From positions 330,034-394,033 of the forward strand of contig LUCM01002882.1 of assembly GCA_008360955.1 (NCBI GenBank): DNA of 64,000 nucleotides, given 5' to 3'. The stretch comes from Fasciolopsis buskii. Lineage: Eukaryota; Platyhelminthes; Trematoda; Plagiorchiida; Fasciolidae. The notes below the pieces were generated by a model. It was given only the letters and a program-made list of their open reading frames with translations. It did no database searches and had not been told where the DNA came from. Position 1 is the stretch's first letter. Each line of letters opens with the position of its first letter. The position numbers and the translations under genes were made by a program. Positions 23,361 to 36,870 of the stretch are shown one piece after another.

Positions 23361-24788
23361 ACGGTGACAGATTGCCACTGGAACATAGGTCGGAGGTTAC
23401 TATCCAGTGTACGCTAAGGTCCTCTTTCGTTTAGCTCCTTCTAACCATACTCAGCCAGTCACATCTTTTAAAGAAAAAATACCACTCCTTCATCCAAAGA
23501 AATTTCATTATATCTGTATTCGCTTACTGCTTCATTTTACTGCGTTCGTTCTCATGACATTTATTTTATTCAGGTTTTCCGCACACTTCCCAGCCTTTCG
23601 ACCTTACCAAAACATTGAGTCGTCTTTTTCCATACAAGTTATTTGCCGCTCATCTGACCTACCTAAAGGACATCATGCGAACCATCAAACATGTAGCGGT
23701 TTTATTCACACCCCCAGGCATGTGCCCCAAAACACCAATTGTAAGCCTCCGTGTGATTGCTTATCACTACTTATCCTGAGCAGTGAAACTCCTGTTGCAA
23801 CAGCAACATAGCCAAGACTTACGAATGTCGGGGAATCAGAATAACCACAGCAGTTGTGAAAAAATTGCCAAAACCCAAAATCTTTTGGCCGGGCGGAAGA
23901 GCAGTTGAAGTCCCCACGTTTGCCTGACGTGCCACCAGTTCTTACGCTGTAGACTAAGTGGAATGTTAGCACAACTGTTTTTTCCTATGTATTCAAGGGC
24001 TTGCATATCTATGTTTCTATCCGGACTCCGATGCTTTCGATATGCAAGCCGGACACATGATCCCGTCCTCTATGACAGCTGTCAAATTTTCATGTCTGAA
24101 CTACGGCAGTCGTCATGTCGTCATATTCGAAATCCTTCACACTCTCAATGCTGCTTTTTTCGCCGATGTTCATCTGCTGTCAAGGATCTAAAATTTAAAA
24201 GTGCCATTTTTCTATCAATGTTCATTATTCCAAAACAGCTGATAGCATATCCGCCGATTTAGTTTCTAATCCATTTATTTATCCGTAAACTATGTCAGAG
24301 ACGGTCAACATTCAACCCTCGCTGTACTGTTTCGAGTTGCTGTTGACGAACCTGTCTCTTCGCATTCCCGTCCCTGGACAGTCCTCCACCGACGAGTCAT
24401 TTTTTTATTTTTGATCTAATTTCACCCATCGCCGTAACCCTGGTGGATATCTTACCTCATTGCCTGGTTGCATTTCTTACGTTAACGCAAGCCCAATCTC
24501 CCACCATTCCCTGTTATTTCTAGTCAGCTTTTACTTCCCATAGTACTCTAGTTGAGGACGCAAAATTACACACTACACTGGTGCATTATGAAAAATATTA
24601 CAAATTAACCCTGTTTGATTGCCTGGTAAATGCAATATTTCAAACCATTTTAAGAGTGAATCTGCCCTTGAGGCTCCACTATCCCAAACGCTGTCTAGCT
24701 GGCAGATGCGCCAACATCATTGGTATCTCCCAGTTCTCCATTCAAACTCACACTTCTCGGCTCTTTTATTTAATAATCATAATATTGC
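23361..24788. other. Unassigned DNA 3' of the CR1-like copy
   Basis: Frames at 23407-23811 (plus), 23706-23972 (minus) and 23963-24262 (plus) are unrecognised. Possibly 3' untranslated repeat sequence. Confidence 0.3.
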
Positions 24789-24862
24789 TGTATATTTCTC
24801 GATTTTCGAGAGGCATGCGCGAGGCAAGATCAAATTTTTACAAGGATGGTGCAAGGGAAATG
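24789..24862 (+). repeat. Dispersed repeat, copy 1
   Basis: About 75 nt beginning GTATATTTCTCGATTTTCGA. A second copy at 35022-35095 is roughly 80% identical by eye over the same length, both on the plus strand. Family unknown. Confidence 0.7.
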
Positions 24863-26859
24863 TAGATGATAGAAATCTAATGGGATAAGCGGATGGAAGC
24901 AGTATTGAGTTATTGCAGAAGCTCACTGGAAGGTGAAACGAGATACTGCAAAGCAATAGGGGAAGTGTCAGTTTGCCAGTGGAAAGCAAAAAAACGAAAA
25001 CTCAATTTTCAACACCGAAAGTGAGTTTCCTGGAACTGCTTGCAAGCAGCGAACAACGAGTCATTTCGTGTTTAAGTGCACTAAATGTGCCCATTGGTGG
25101 CGCACAACACGGACGGAGCCCAACGGTGGATATCGATATATGGCCACAGACACCAAACGTCCGGAGCGTTGCGTAATGGAAGGAAACGTGAAGCTAAAGA
25201 GACGACGAGCAGTGGTAATGCGGGAATTGGATGGAAGTAGTGAAAACCAGGCGGAATGTCGGGCAAATTTAATGAGACACGTTGTTGACAACAAATGGCC
25301 AAAATAAATGCTGAGAGAGGAAAAAGATTGTCTCAAAGTATCTAGAGGAAATTTGTGAAGCTTTGTGTACAGAACTCTAAAGATAGTGATAATATCTACA
25401 CATGGATGGCGGTGTGCTGTACCAACAGGCGAGTCAGATAAGAGAAAGTATATGTACGAACACTCCTTAAATACAATAGCCAAGAATGTCTTCTGCGCTG
25501 TCATTTACACTGTCGCATCTTTTGATCTTAGTCAGCAGTACGAGTGGGGAATGTGAGGTGTGCAAGCCGTTCCGGAGAAAGCACCAATCGGGGTTTTGCC
25601 CGATCGCAAAGATGAGAATTTAGATATCTAGTGCGATAATCCGCGTAGTTACCGTTGACCGGGCCAGAACTCGAGCGCCAGTTCTAGCTAATAGGTTCCT
25701 AACAGGAATGGGTAGCAGACTTGGAATAGCCAGTACCAAGACGAATGCAATAGCAGTGGGTCTGCTGCGGATGAGAGATCGGAAACGCGAGAGAAAAGTA
25801 GTCTGGCTTGGGTGCTAGCCTAGGATTATGGTCATTACTGGATCGCAGCAACATAGTGCATCCATTCCCTAAAATATGGTAATCACAGTGAGCTATGGTA
25901 GCCGTGTTAGGCGTAGTTTAATGTTAAGGGCTACCAAGAATGACCTATTTAGCCCTGCCAAGCCAATAAAGATGATGTTGCACCTATCCGTCACTGAGTT
26001 GCACGATTACTGTCCGCTGGCTCGAAGCGATCAACCCCTACTGATAGATCACTTCTCTGCAGGTAGCCTAAGTAAGACGAAGGCTTTGGATATGACCTAC
26101 AGAGCTTCACTACTTACCTTGTTATATCTTCTTTGCCACTGACCATAGCCCCTCAAGTGAAACGCTTTCCAAGCTGCGGTTTCTTCCATCATTTCAAAGT
26201 GTCTAGACGCCCCGCGATTACGGACCCAGGCCGATCAGGAAATCTACTTTTAAGGCCTCGCTGAAACAGAACGGTGACATTAACCAGCATGATTCTTCAG
26301 TGTCAACTTACGGTCCCTGCTGCGAGTCCGCTCGGAACTAGAGGCCGCGTAGTGTGATCTCCAACGGCAACGCACAGTGAGCAGGCAAATCCTCCTCACC
26401 ACATTGCTTTACCTGTCTTCGGCTCACATACCCATCTCATCGACAGTATACCTTTACCAAAACACCCATATGTCACCTTCATGAATCTGGATGCCTTCTC
26501 CAAATCCCCTTTGGGCTACTGTTCTTAACTTGACAGCCGAAAATCTGATCCATAACTGGAAGGAGCCAAAAAAATCCAACTTCATCCCACGTTGCCATTG
26601 GATACTTTATTTAACCCATTGCAGACTACTCTACTTTCCTCCTCGCACCTGATGACACTTTCTCTCACCGGGCCTCCAGGCCATGGGTCATCATTATCCA
26701 CAACATTCATTCAAAAATTCAGAATAAACTTTGCTAATTTCTTTGGTTGCAGAGGCCACCGCACTGCGCATGATCTTTAACTTCCATTCCCATTTTGATG
26801 TCACTCGTCTGCTGCCCTCCTCCATCCTTTCCTCCATTCTACTTGGCCAGTTTTGTAAA
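24863..26859. other. Unassigned DNA
   Basis: A plus-strand frame at 25068-25307 begins MFKCTKCAHWW and carries a basic KLKRRRAVVM stretch; the CxxC raised the thought of a transposase zinc ribbon, but no second metal pair or DDE motif could be placed. The remainder shows nothing recognisable. Confidence 0.3.
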
Positions 26860-28875
26860 TGTTTCATCCGTCACGTAAGATTCGTTTAACTTCTTTGTCG
26901 AAAATTACTTCTGCAGACTTTTTGAATTCAAAATATTTCGGTCCTATCTTAACATCTACTGCTACCTCCAAACCAGATTTTGCACCTGCAACACATATTA
27001 TTGGAGTATCTAAACGCCCAGCGATTTTCTGAATAGATTGCGTGAACCTGCCGGTAACCATGTGTGTTCTTGACCAATCCGCCTCTTTGACTTAATCTTC
27101 GAGCTATGCTCCTCGATTGGTTGCCTTACAACTTTGTAACGCTTGATGATACCACCAGGCATGTCTTTCAAAGTTTTAGAGAAATACACCGTATATATCT
27201 TAATGATACAGTTCAAGCAGTTAGTCAAACAATTAACGCAGGATTTTCTTCGAAGAAAGTCTTGTTGCTCTAAGTTTTATAAGCTTAGAAGATGGGCGGC
27301 AAAAATATCTCCCATCAGTGGCTAATAATTCCATAGGCCACGAGTTATTGTTGTCTTTCGGGTGGTAAGTGGCAACCTCGCACCGTTGGCCCCCTTGTGA
27401 ATGGGGACAATCGCAGGGTTCTGCTGCTTGGCTGGACGGTGCAGCATTGAAAAAGCAAATTAAAGATGTTTTGCCAACAAAACTGAAATACCCGGTCCCA
27501 TCAAGCAAGAAGACAACCGCAGGTAGTTAGTCAGGTCCAGTGTGGTGGTAAGCTTTGGTTTTAACCAACAGTTGTGCTACTTCCCTCGGGAAAAATGCAG
27601 TTGTTTAATTTGATTCCGCAGACGAGTAAGGTCGGAATCGGTAGCATGATCGTTGTCACTCGCGAGAACAGATGCGAAAAAACGGCCTAATCTTCTGTAA
27701 TCTCTTTTGGATCGTGAGTGACAGGGGATGTGAGTGTCCGAGGACCCGGAATGAGTAGTTCTTCGTCTGAGCAACTTTGTTGTTTGTTGAGCCAGCCTAG
27801 AGTTTGTTCCTCTGGTCCAGCGTTGGTTCTAGATTTCCAGCTTGATGGTTTATTTGCAAAAACAAAGAAAATTTTCCGGCCTTCAGAACTTATCGCTAGA
27901 GTTCATCAAGCTCACAGTTCGTTCCAAACCAAAACTTTCATTTGAGAGGCATGTTTGTGGGTTGTGACTGACTAATAACATCAGGGCACTTGTGTAGGTT
28001 TGAATATAGCCTGCCGAAAACCACTTGCATTGCTCGTATTAGAAAAATGGGTTCAAATCACAGTTCGGAACTAGAGAGCTTAAAAAATTCCAGTCATATC
28101 TGAAACACGGTTTTGAGTTTAGTAACGCGCAGCCACTAGGAAGAGGCAATGCGAATTTATAACCAACGGACAAGTGATTACATCCAAGTAAGCTAGCCTC
28201 AAGAGGCGCCTGGACGTGTTTTGAGCCCATCGTAAATATCAGGCCAAGAACAGTGCCCCTCCCAGTCAGAGCACTTACTTGTTTGAGACCAATGGCCCTC
28301 ATAAATAATTACAGGAGGAGGTAACAAGTGATGGGGAGGAGAAATAGTGAGCCAGCAGATGCTAGATGCACATAAGTCTCCAGCAATCCGCTTTGGACGT
28401 AGTAGACCAGAAGCAGTAATTATTAGTTCAGCTGTCATCAGATCCTTTCGAAGAGAACCAAGGGTAGGTAGACGCAACATACCAAAATGCCTTCGTTGCC
28501 TACCTCGGCTCTGACCCAAACGGCATCTCGGTTGGTATTCGGTAGGGGATCCTGACACAGTGTTGCCGATATTGGCTCTCTCAAGCAGACAAGGCAGCCA
28601 ACCCCGCACTAGGTTTTCTGTTCTCTCATGAAGGATTTTTAGCCGGGAATAGTTATGGCGTCGTACGTAGTGTGATCATTGAGCCACGTCTCAGTGCATA
28701 GTAAGAACTCAAAATTTCGACGGAAATATGAAAAGAGGATGCATTGAATTTTTCTCAGTATACAACGAGTATATAATAGAAGTGGCAAAGTTCGTCCGGA
28801 AGGATCCTTAGCACTGGCAGATGTCCTTGTAGTTGAAGCTCGGCACGTACTTGATTGAGAATCAAGGGGAATCAT
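26860..28875 (-). mobile_element. Probable CR1-like element remnant (endonuclease end clearest)
   Basis: Minus-strand frames at 28875-28640 read FEFLLCTETWLNDHTTYDAI, the CTETWL motif of CR1-type endonucleases. The frame at 28609-28199 carries SPPHHLLPPPVIIYEGHWSQ, which sits where the family has its GDFN region. Further down, QQDFLRRKSCVNCL near 27240 resembles the QHGF..G.SC block of the RT. Frames at 27508-27233 and 27061-26864 are open but not recognised. Confidence 0.6.
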
Positions 28876-29239
28876 TTTATCCTCAATCAGTTTAGTATAA
28901 TTTTTCTACTTCTCATTTGTGATTTCGGTTAGTTGATGTTGCATTGTTAGAGTGAGGAAATATGGGTGAAAGGGAGAACGATGGTACATCCTCAAATGAA
29001 TACTAGAAGCGAACGACAGGTGGGTAGTTCCTAGACGTAACTCAATCTGTCACCATAACACTCGACCTAAGAACAAGTTGCCGCCATGGTCAACAGCGAC
29101 AGCAAAAATGGAGGATTGGTCGACAGACAAGGCAAAGTCACTGACGTTGGTCGGTGTAGCCGTAATGGCCACTCCAAGTTGGGTCATATATAGAAATTCA
29201 GATGGGAAAAACGTTCTTCTATGTGTCATCCTGACGACT
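28876..29239. other. Unassigned spacer between two CR1-like remnants
   Basis: No motif recognised; a 73-codon plus-strand frame at 29078-29299 is not family-like. Confidence 0.3.
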
Positions 29240-30290
29240 CGTTTCGGTGTGCTGGTTCACTTTGGACGCTGTCGCCTCCCTCATTCACCATATTTATAAG
29301 CCTTTAAAGGCATCGATGCAATCTGTGCTTTGCACCATCCTAGACTATTCGTCTGCCTTTGGCTCAGTCTCAAGGTCTCTTCTATTTCACAAACTGCAAA
29401 CATTTGCTTGTCCCAGATCTTTATTAGCATGGCTGTCTAATTACTTCACTAACCGAACCCAATGCACACGAATGGACGGCAAAGTTTCGAAACCGTCGAT
29501 TAACAACTCAAGAGTGCTAAACAGTGATGTTCTCTCGCCGTTTTTTTATCTAATTACATCAGCGACTTATCTACTAACTACCCATGTCAGCTGTTTAAGC
29601 AATTCGATAATGTTTCCCTCTCTCAAGCCGTTTCCAACAACGATAATTTTCAAAGTTTATCCAACATTCTATTTGGTGTTCATGATTTCTTTGCGCGATC
29701 TCGTTTAAATCTCAAAACATTTAAATAAATCGAATGTCTCTTTTCTTTCCCTCGCGGTCGGCCTACCCATCATAAACGTCTTCCATCAACTCAAAAGCAC
29801 TTACCACGGTTGATTCTGTGAAATACCTAGGAGTTACTATCGATAAAATTCTGAAGTGGAGTACTCACGTTGCTATCTGTGTTAAGGATCCTCGATGGCT
29901 TTCACTTCACATCAAGTAGCTCCAGCACTACCAGATGAAGCACTGCACTATCCTCTGATTCTGTATACCAATGATTTTGCAATCCTTCTTTACCGTACTC
30001 CTGCTATTTTCCAGGTTTACCCAAAAGGATTCTATAATTCTTCGCCGGGGCCATCAAACATTATCCTTGTGTCATTCGTACCACTATCTGAGTTGTTTTT
30101 CAATCTGTGTGATCAGCACTCATCAGCAAGCAAGACGTTTGCTCACAAAATTCTTTCTGATTGCAAGCATTTTCTGCACAACGATCTTTTAAAGTGTCGC
30201 TTTCATATTTCGACACGATCCGATTTTCATTCCATACCCTCCATAATCAATATTTTTAGGAACTGCACCATCCAATAAGTTTAGCACAAA
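29240..30290 (+). mobile_element. CR1-like reverse transcriptase remnant
   Basis: Reads LDAVASLIHHIYKPL, CTILDYSSAFGSVSRSLLFH, LLAWLSNYFTNRTQCTRMDG, VLSPFFYL, then in another frame TVDSVKYLGVTIDKILKWST (about 29810-29870) and IILRRGHQTLSLCHSYHYL (about 30030-30090). This is palm, thumb and C-terminal order for a CR1-like RT. The catalytic ADD box is lost and at least three frame changes occur. Confidence 0.87.
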
Positions 30291-33239
30291 TTTTGACAAA
30301 CCGTGGCCGGGTTTCAGCCGAATTCCTGGGCAATCTGTCCTGATGCGCTATGATTATTTCTGGATTAGTACTTTTAAGTTCTTTGCGATGCGATAAGTGT
30401 CTTTTTATTTTATCTTTACCGTTTCCTATTTTTACCCTCACAGTTTGTTAATATTAAGCAACTTCAGTTATTGCGCGCAAAAATATGTACAACACAATAA
30501 AATACAGATACTCTGCTAGCTAATCCTCTCCATCTAATGAAGGGCCGACTAGCTTGCAATTACTAGTGTAGACGCTGTCGGGAGAAATCAAATATTTGTA
30601 CTAAAAAGCAATATACTGGATTGGGGCGCCCTCATTAACGGAAGCTACCTTAACCCAAAGTGCGCAGGTGAAGACAACGAAACGTCTACGGCAACTGAGG
30701 GGTCCCCACAGGTTTACTTTGCCAAACGCCTCTAGCTGCCTCCATCTTGTATTCACGCAATCCCATTGGGCAAAACTACCGATGACACCGGCCATTGGGC
30801 CGTGGGTAACGCATGTGGTGAATACGGACTAATTTCGACTTTTACGAAAAAAATATTGCACAAGATTTTGTTTGGTTCCAACAGCCACAGAAACTTTCTA
30901 AATGGGTTCAAACAGTCCCATAGTAGGACTAGTCTGTCGTGATCGATTGGCTTACGGAAACGGATGAAGTGGAGCGATGAAGGAAGTTTCCTCGTTTTAT
31001 TGACTTGACGTGGATTCTTGCTCTAGGTGCCGGCTGGCGTATTGGCGGATTCGATCTAGAGGTTGTGTTTGCCCTTGCTACTTATCTAAGTTTCAATTCC
31101 CCCCTCTCCTTATTTAAACCCGATATATATGCTGAAACCCTCCAAACATGTTATTTAGACAGTTACACGTTTTTGAGCCTTCTTCTCGCATCCCCTCACA
31201 AATGCACCATCGTTATCATTCTGGCCGCCCTTACCAAAACGGCTGTTCTCGCCTCCCCTTCCGCCGCTTCTTTTACTCGGCGAAATTTTGGTAATTCACA
31301 TGAATTGATATCCGTTGGGAGAGGTGTTTTGTCTGTAGTTATTTTGGTGTTGAGGCAGTGGTGTTTTGCTTGATGATGAATACATTCGTCAGAATTCTGA
31401 TTTGAGGCTACAATACGACGGAGTGATTACGACATTGAGTCCGCTCCCGCAGCTTCATCATTGGTATGTAGGGCATGCCTAAAGTGGTCAAGTGTGAGCC
31501 TCTAAAGGTGTTCATAGGGATTAGGAAAGGGTGTTGAAAATGTTAACACTGTACGATATATCCATTTGACTCGATGTTTCACCGGACAACGCACTCAATA
31601 AACTGCCGGCGTCCACCTTGCAGTCTTTTTCCGACTGAGTTCCAGGTTCGGCAGTGTGGGAAAGTGGCGCAAGCTTTGGGCTTATGCGCTTAAATCTATT
31701 AACACGGCCCATTAAAATGGACAACTTTCTTTCTAATTCCTACTGTTTTTAAGTAAAAGGAAGCATTTGGTCTTAATTCCCGTTTCGGAGTCATTGGTGG
31801 TGGGTTTTTAGAGATAATTGCGTAAGACTGGATTCGGCACACCTGGCTCGCTTATTTACCACACGATGCAAGCAAACTTTGGTTGGAACTTTAGAATTCA
31901 CGAGAAAACCTATGAAATGTGGCCAATTCTTCGTCTTCGCTATCGAGAAAACGGGACATTTCATGTGATCAGAGTGAAGGTTCTGGAGAAAAAACGTAGC
32001 GTGTTTTACGAACGCTTGGCAATTTGTAGATACTTCGGCAGGCTAAGTGAGCAGCGATGGTAGACGGTAGGTTGTGTCTATAAATTGGTCCTAAAGGTAA
32101 ATCAGCGGCCAACAAAACCAAACTTAATCTGAGGATTGTTAGAAAGGACGGGTTAGCGTATTGGCAGCGCGCCAATCAGACAAAAGCGAAACAGCCCCAT
32201 CTTAAGGGCGCCTCTGAGCAGTAGGAGGGTGTAACAAGATGGGAAATCTGCAGATGAAAAATTGAATAGACAGAAAAACAGGTATACTAAAGGACAAGTG
32301 GTAGAATTTGTGCCAAGCAGCGTCGAGACCTTTAAACTAAGGTCAGATCAAAGCTGGAAATATGGCCGCCTATACTCAGGGTAAATATCAAAAGACGCCT
32401 CAGTAGACACTAATTCGGTATTTAATGCTCGAAAAGATTTGGCGCATTTTCCTAACAAAGAAAGGGGTGTAATTCTTTACGAATGACAGAGTAACACTGC
32501 ATTTAAATAAAAAACGAGGTGACAACTTGCGAGGGGAAAACTGTTACACAGCTCTTAGGCCTGGTTTTCAAGGCAGCAATAAGAAGAACTTAAATTCCCC
32601 TTTCATACATCGCTGATGAAACTATTACCAGGCTAATCCCCACTTTAAATATTCTTGCTACTTGAACTTGCATCGCAAGCCCAGTAAGCGGTGTGCTGCA
32701 AACCTAGTACTTACATCGGTCAGGCAAGAGCGATCAAATAAGAGTGAAAATCACCCTGTACTTACTTCAACCCAAGGCTGTCCCAAATGGAGAAGGGGAT
32801 TTCAATACTGAGGACTGTACCATGCTCCAATCTTGAAAAATAGAGTTAATCTGGGAAGTCACAGTTGAGATGGAGTTGCAGGAAAATCTGAGAATAATGG
32901 GAGACTCCATGCGGATCCTACAGAAAGAATTTGCATATCTCAAGTTGGTAAATTGCAAGGCAAAGGCATCATCAGTCTGCGAAACTGACGCTGGGACTTA
33001 GACAGCTGGCCACGGAACTAGGAAAACCTGACACATTAAGCACAATTTGGGAGCAGGTCACTATGGTTGGTCTGAAGTGAAGAACGCAGTTACGAACTTA
33101 GCTTGGCGCGATGCACAAAGTGGCAATCGGTAGAGTATCACTAATGTGAAATCGGAAGGCTCACTTAGGGTTTGTGTCGCACAAGTGAAGGCTGAAACCT
33201 AGGACATTGCAGAAGACCAGATAAGGGCGAATTCTCTGG
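30291..33239. other. Unassigned intergenic DNA
   Basis: Frames at 30601-30795 (minus), 31005-31373 (plus), 31818-32063 (plus) and 32767-32958 (minus) have no recognised family. No tandem array seen. Confidence 0.3.
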
Positions 33240-33800
33240 AAAAGCATTTAGGTCGTTTCCACGGGGTTCGTAAAAGGGCCCTGAAGGACTTAGTCCTAGA
33301 AACCTTATTGTGGATCACTGAAGACCGTCTAGACTGAAGTACTCCTTGCAGTTCAGCAAATCAAGTTCGCTCAAAAACGCTGTATAAAGGCACAGTAAGG
33401 CCTCATCTGGAATATTGTGTGCGGGCCTTGTTATCTTCGAGAAAAAGAACGCCGTCTATTTTGGAAGGCTGCGGTGATTGGCCACGCGAATGCTTTTGTG
33501 TCAGGGTAGGATGTCACACAATCAACGACTCCGTCACTTAAACCTCCTCGCGGTGCATCGGGAGAGAAGCGGAAGCGAAATAATGGTTACCCTCGAAATT
33601 GTAAACGGCTCGTCAGGTTCCAGCCCAAATGCAAGATTTCCTGTGATAAGCTTGAAAAACCAATCCAGGCCGTTGAATAGGTCGCATCCCTTTTACTATA
33701 GCCTCGTAAATGTGTGAAACCGATATCCTGGGGAATTCTTAACCATGCACAGCGTTGTTCTTTTCAGGCAAGAATTAGACAGAGCTTATAAAGCCACAAG
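33240..33800 (+). mobile_element. CR1-like RT C-terminal fragment
   Basis: Reads TLYKGTVRPHLEYCVRALLS, then RECFCV..., QRLRHLNLLAVHRERSGSEI and IVNGSSGSSPNARF, the well-conserved VRPHLEYC..A and RL..LNL segments of CR1-like RTs. Frames shift twice. Confidence 0.85.
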
Positions 33801-34080
33801 ACCCGAGATGTGTCACTAAAGGGTAAATTGTTGCTAAGGTTTTAGTTGGACGTTTCGCCATCCCTGAGTTGAACCGAGGACTCTTGCGACTCGTTAAGAT
33901 GAAGGGAGTTACTTTTTGTTTCTTTTAGCATGGCTCATCAAATTGGACTGGGAAGAGGCGGCTGCTTAACCGGGATGCTAGAGTAGAGCCAGACAAAAAC
34001 GTCTTGCGGTTTTAGAGTAACTGACGGATGCAAGGCCGAACCCATAGGTCACGGTTCATGGACTTAGCTGGGATGAAAAG
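33801..34080. other. Unassigned spacer
   Basis: No motif; runs into the CTGAA-type tail. Confidence 0.3.
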
Positions 34081-34095
34081 AACTGAACTGAACTT
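34081..34095 (+). repeat. CTGAA-type short tandem tail
   Basis: AACTGAACTGAAC pentamer repeats of the kind that end the RTE-like element at 48206-48222. It probably marks the 3' end of an otherwise unrecognisable copy. Confidence 0.5.
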
Positions 34096-34600
34096 GGCCC
34101 AGTGACCTCATAGCTTGACCTTTCCCTGACCAGCATACTCTGCATAAGGCGATAGTCAGGCCGCACTTAAATTGCCACATACAAGCATGAGCACCTTCCC
34201 CTTAAAAGGACGTGGCTTGTCTCAAGAGCATCCAGCGGCTATCCCCTACAATTCCTAGGAGACACGCAATTCGTTGGCTGAAATGTAGACCTGCGCTCGA
34301 GGGAGGCGCGATATGATAGGGACGTTTAAGTTACTGAGCTATTTGACGGGCAGACCCTGACGACACGTTCACGCCAGCTACCAAAGGTAGAACGCAAGAG
34401 GATGATGGGAGTCAGTGGCAAGCCCCAAAGTTTAATGATCAAGTAAAAGCTTCAGCAAAAGTGTTCGGGTTTGCAACAAGCTATCATCAGAAGTAATGAG
34501 TACCGAAGGCATCAACTCCTTCAAAATATCATTAGATAAGAGGTCCTTAGTACTTTCGGGCCCGAGGGAGGTAGATGGGGTGTTGTAAAAAGTACCAAAT
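34096..34600 (+). mobile_element. CR1-like RT C-terminal fragment
   Basis: Reads SQAALKLPHTSMSTFPLKGR, RRDMIGTFKLLSYLTG and, in another frame, FSKSVRVCNKLSSEVMSTEG with INSFKISLDKR. This matches VRPHLEYC, RLRGDLIEV.KLL and V..WN.LP.EV....S.NSFK..LD of the family, with stops between. Confidence 0.8.
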
Positions 34601-35419
34601 GACGAGAATATATATCAGTATAATAGTATGAAATAATAGAGCCCAAAGCAGTATGAGTTCTCATTCATTAAGGGTTGAAAGGGGTCTTGTTTCCCACCTC
34701 ATTTTAGTGAACAAGGGACTCCTGCGGCAAGCCAGATCGGAACTGGAGAACAAAACTATCGGTAGTGTATGTGACATCTTGTGAACATCGCCAAAGCAAA
34801 ACTGGAGACTGGAGCGACCGTTGAGTTCAAAACCGTCCTGTGCAACTGTATTGAAATGAAATGAACTGAACCAGGAGGAGATGAATACAGGACGAATTGC
34901 ATGTCGTCGACGGATTTTGGGGACTCAAATGCAACGATGAAGATAATTCAATAGGTGGGACCTAAGAGCTTTACTCAGCACTCAAATGCTACTTCAAGAA
35001 TTCAGTACTTCGGCTAATAATAATGTATATTTCTCGATTTGCGAGGGGCGTGCGCATGGCAAGATCAAGTTTTACATAGATGATGCACAGGTAATACGAA
35101 AAACATAAATCACAGGGAGAGGGGTGACAGCGACCCTAAGTAATTTGAAGGATTTGTTTGTTTTTGTATATGCGACAGCCAAGCGCAAAGCAAAATTAAA
35201 ATTGGGTAAAGTAGGCACAGTGCAGACACGAAAAACAAAAACCAAACATGCAGTGCAATGTGGATTCGCTCACAAGATCATAAAAGGCAATGTGATTTGC
35301 TGAGCACGGGGTTGTAAATCAAAGCTAGAGAATGGTTCGCAAAGATTTTTCTGTGGATTCCACTGTTATGTCGGAGATGCTCAATGGAGTGATCACGGAG
35401 GACTAAGTGTGGGACAGCC
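34601..35419. other. Unassigned DNA with one dispersed repeat
   Basis: Holds a GAACTGAAC-type tail around 34862-34872 and repeat copy 2 at 35022-35095. Otherwise nothing recognised. Confidence 0.3.
35022..35095 (+). repeat. Dispersed repeat, copy 2
   Basis: Partner of 24789-24862: both start GTATATTTCTCGATTT and continue through a GGCAAGATCAA segment to a GGTAAT/GGAAAT end. Confidence 0.7.
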
Positions 35420-36870
35420 CAAAAAATGGACGCATCGAAAGTGACAGGGCCTGGTGAGATCCAGCCAGCGATAGTGAGGCTGCTGGCGGAGGTCCTGGTG
35501 AAACCTTGCACTCAGCTCTTTAATGCACCGCTGGACGAAAGGGCGGCTCTCCGCGGACAGGTTGATGTCGGCAGGCATACTAGTGTATGAGGGCCAGGAC
35601 AGAGACAACCGTGGCAGCCATAGATCGGTGAGTCTGACACACATTGCGCTGAAAGCTTTGGAAAGGGTCATTTGCGACAGGACCAACAAGTTAATGGTGG
35701 TGGAGCAACAAGGTTTTTAGCAAAAACGTTCTTGTCTGACCAAGTTGATAAGCTTCCTGAGAGAAGTAACAAGCAGGATGGTCAGGAGCAAATGAGTAGA
35801 ATTCGGCTATCTGGACTTTCAGAAGGCATTTGATACCGTGAGCCATGGGCTCCCTGAAGAGAAAGTGGGGGCTTTCGGGGTGGAAGCTAAAATGAATTAT
35901 TGGATAACAAAACAAATGAAGGACAGAACTTTCAGAGTGGGAGTCGACGGGCGACTATCGGACAGAGGATTTTTACACAGCGGGGTGCCTCGAAGGTCTG
36001 CCTTCCTAGTGTATGTCAGCGACAAAGCCGGTTTGTTGGAAAGCCCACGTCACATGTTTGCTCACAACATCAAACTATTAGGGACAGCAAATAGTGGGAC
36101 TATCTAGAGGGATCTGGATAAAGTTTACTAGTGGGCGGTAAGTTCGGATCTTCCGTTAAACTTTAAGAAATGCTAGCGGCTCATGGAAGGAAAAGCTAAT
36201 TCCCCTCGACATAAGGGTCGGCCTAGGCATCAGGTCGAGATGGACCAAACGCAGCAGGCAAAGGACCTCGTGATAGTCGTGGCTGCGGACTCCAAACCTA
36301 GTCTGCAATGTCAGAAAGCGGTCAAGAAGGCAGGTGTGCCTCACGACAAATGGAGAGGATCGTAGGATCTAGGAGGCCTAGCGTTCTTCTGCCGTCGTTC
36401 AAGACATTTGTTCGACCGCACCTGAAATACTGTGTCCAGGCATGGAATTCTTAGTTGGTAAAAGATAGTAAAATGCTGGAGCAGATTCAGCGTGTTTTAC
36501 ACGATGATTTGGACGTTTTGGACATATGGAACTGAGCAGAGCCTCTGTTCGCCTGGCTTGTAATTCCTGGAATGATGTAGATAAAGGGGTGACTTAATAC
36601 AGTCCTTCAAGATCAGCAAGGATCTGGCCGAGATACGGGCTCACCAGGGAGTTCTATTCCATATAAGAGGGAACGATTTACTGAGAGGGAACGGGAACAG
36701 GATTGTGCGAGGTCATATAACCACCGGTTTGAGAAGCAAATCGTTTGTCACACGAGTGTTTAACGGCTGGAATAAGTTACCGGAGGACTTGATCAAGGTG
36801 GAATCAGTGAGCGAATTCTAAGGGAGGCTGTGTCTGGTGAAGACCATTTGTGAATTGTGGGGCTGAGGAG
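35420..36870 (+). mobile_element. CR1-like reverse transcriptase remnant
   Basis: Plus-strand frames give MDASKVTGPGEIQPAIVRLL, VSLTHIALKALERVICDR, GAFGVEAKMNYWITKQMKDR with TFRVGVDGRLSDRGFLHSGV, HMFAHNIKLLGTANSGT (the FADD box is now FAHN), and near 36720-36830 FVTRVFNGWNKLPEDLIKVE followed by SVSEF. All RT blocks are in order. Minus-strand frames here are shadows. Confidence 0.88.

Noticed and set aside
25068..25307. Possible transposase zinc ribbon (CTKC)
   Set aside because: No second metal-binding pair and no DDE triad could be placed; left unassigned.
35278..35689. Minus-strand frames of 77 and 98 codons
   Set aside because: Shadows of the plus-strand CR1-like RT, which gives the recognisable motifs.
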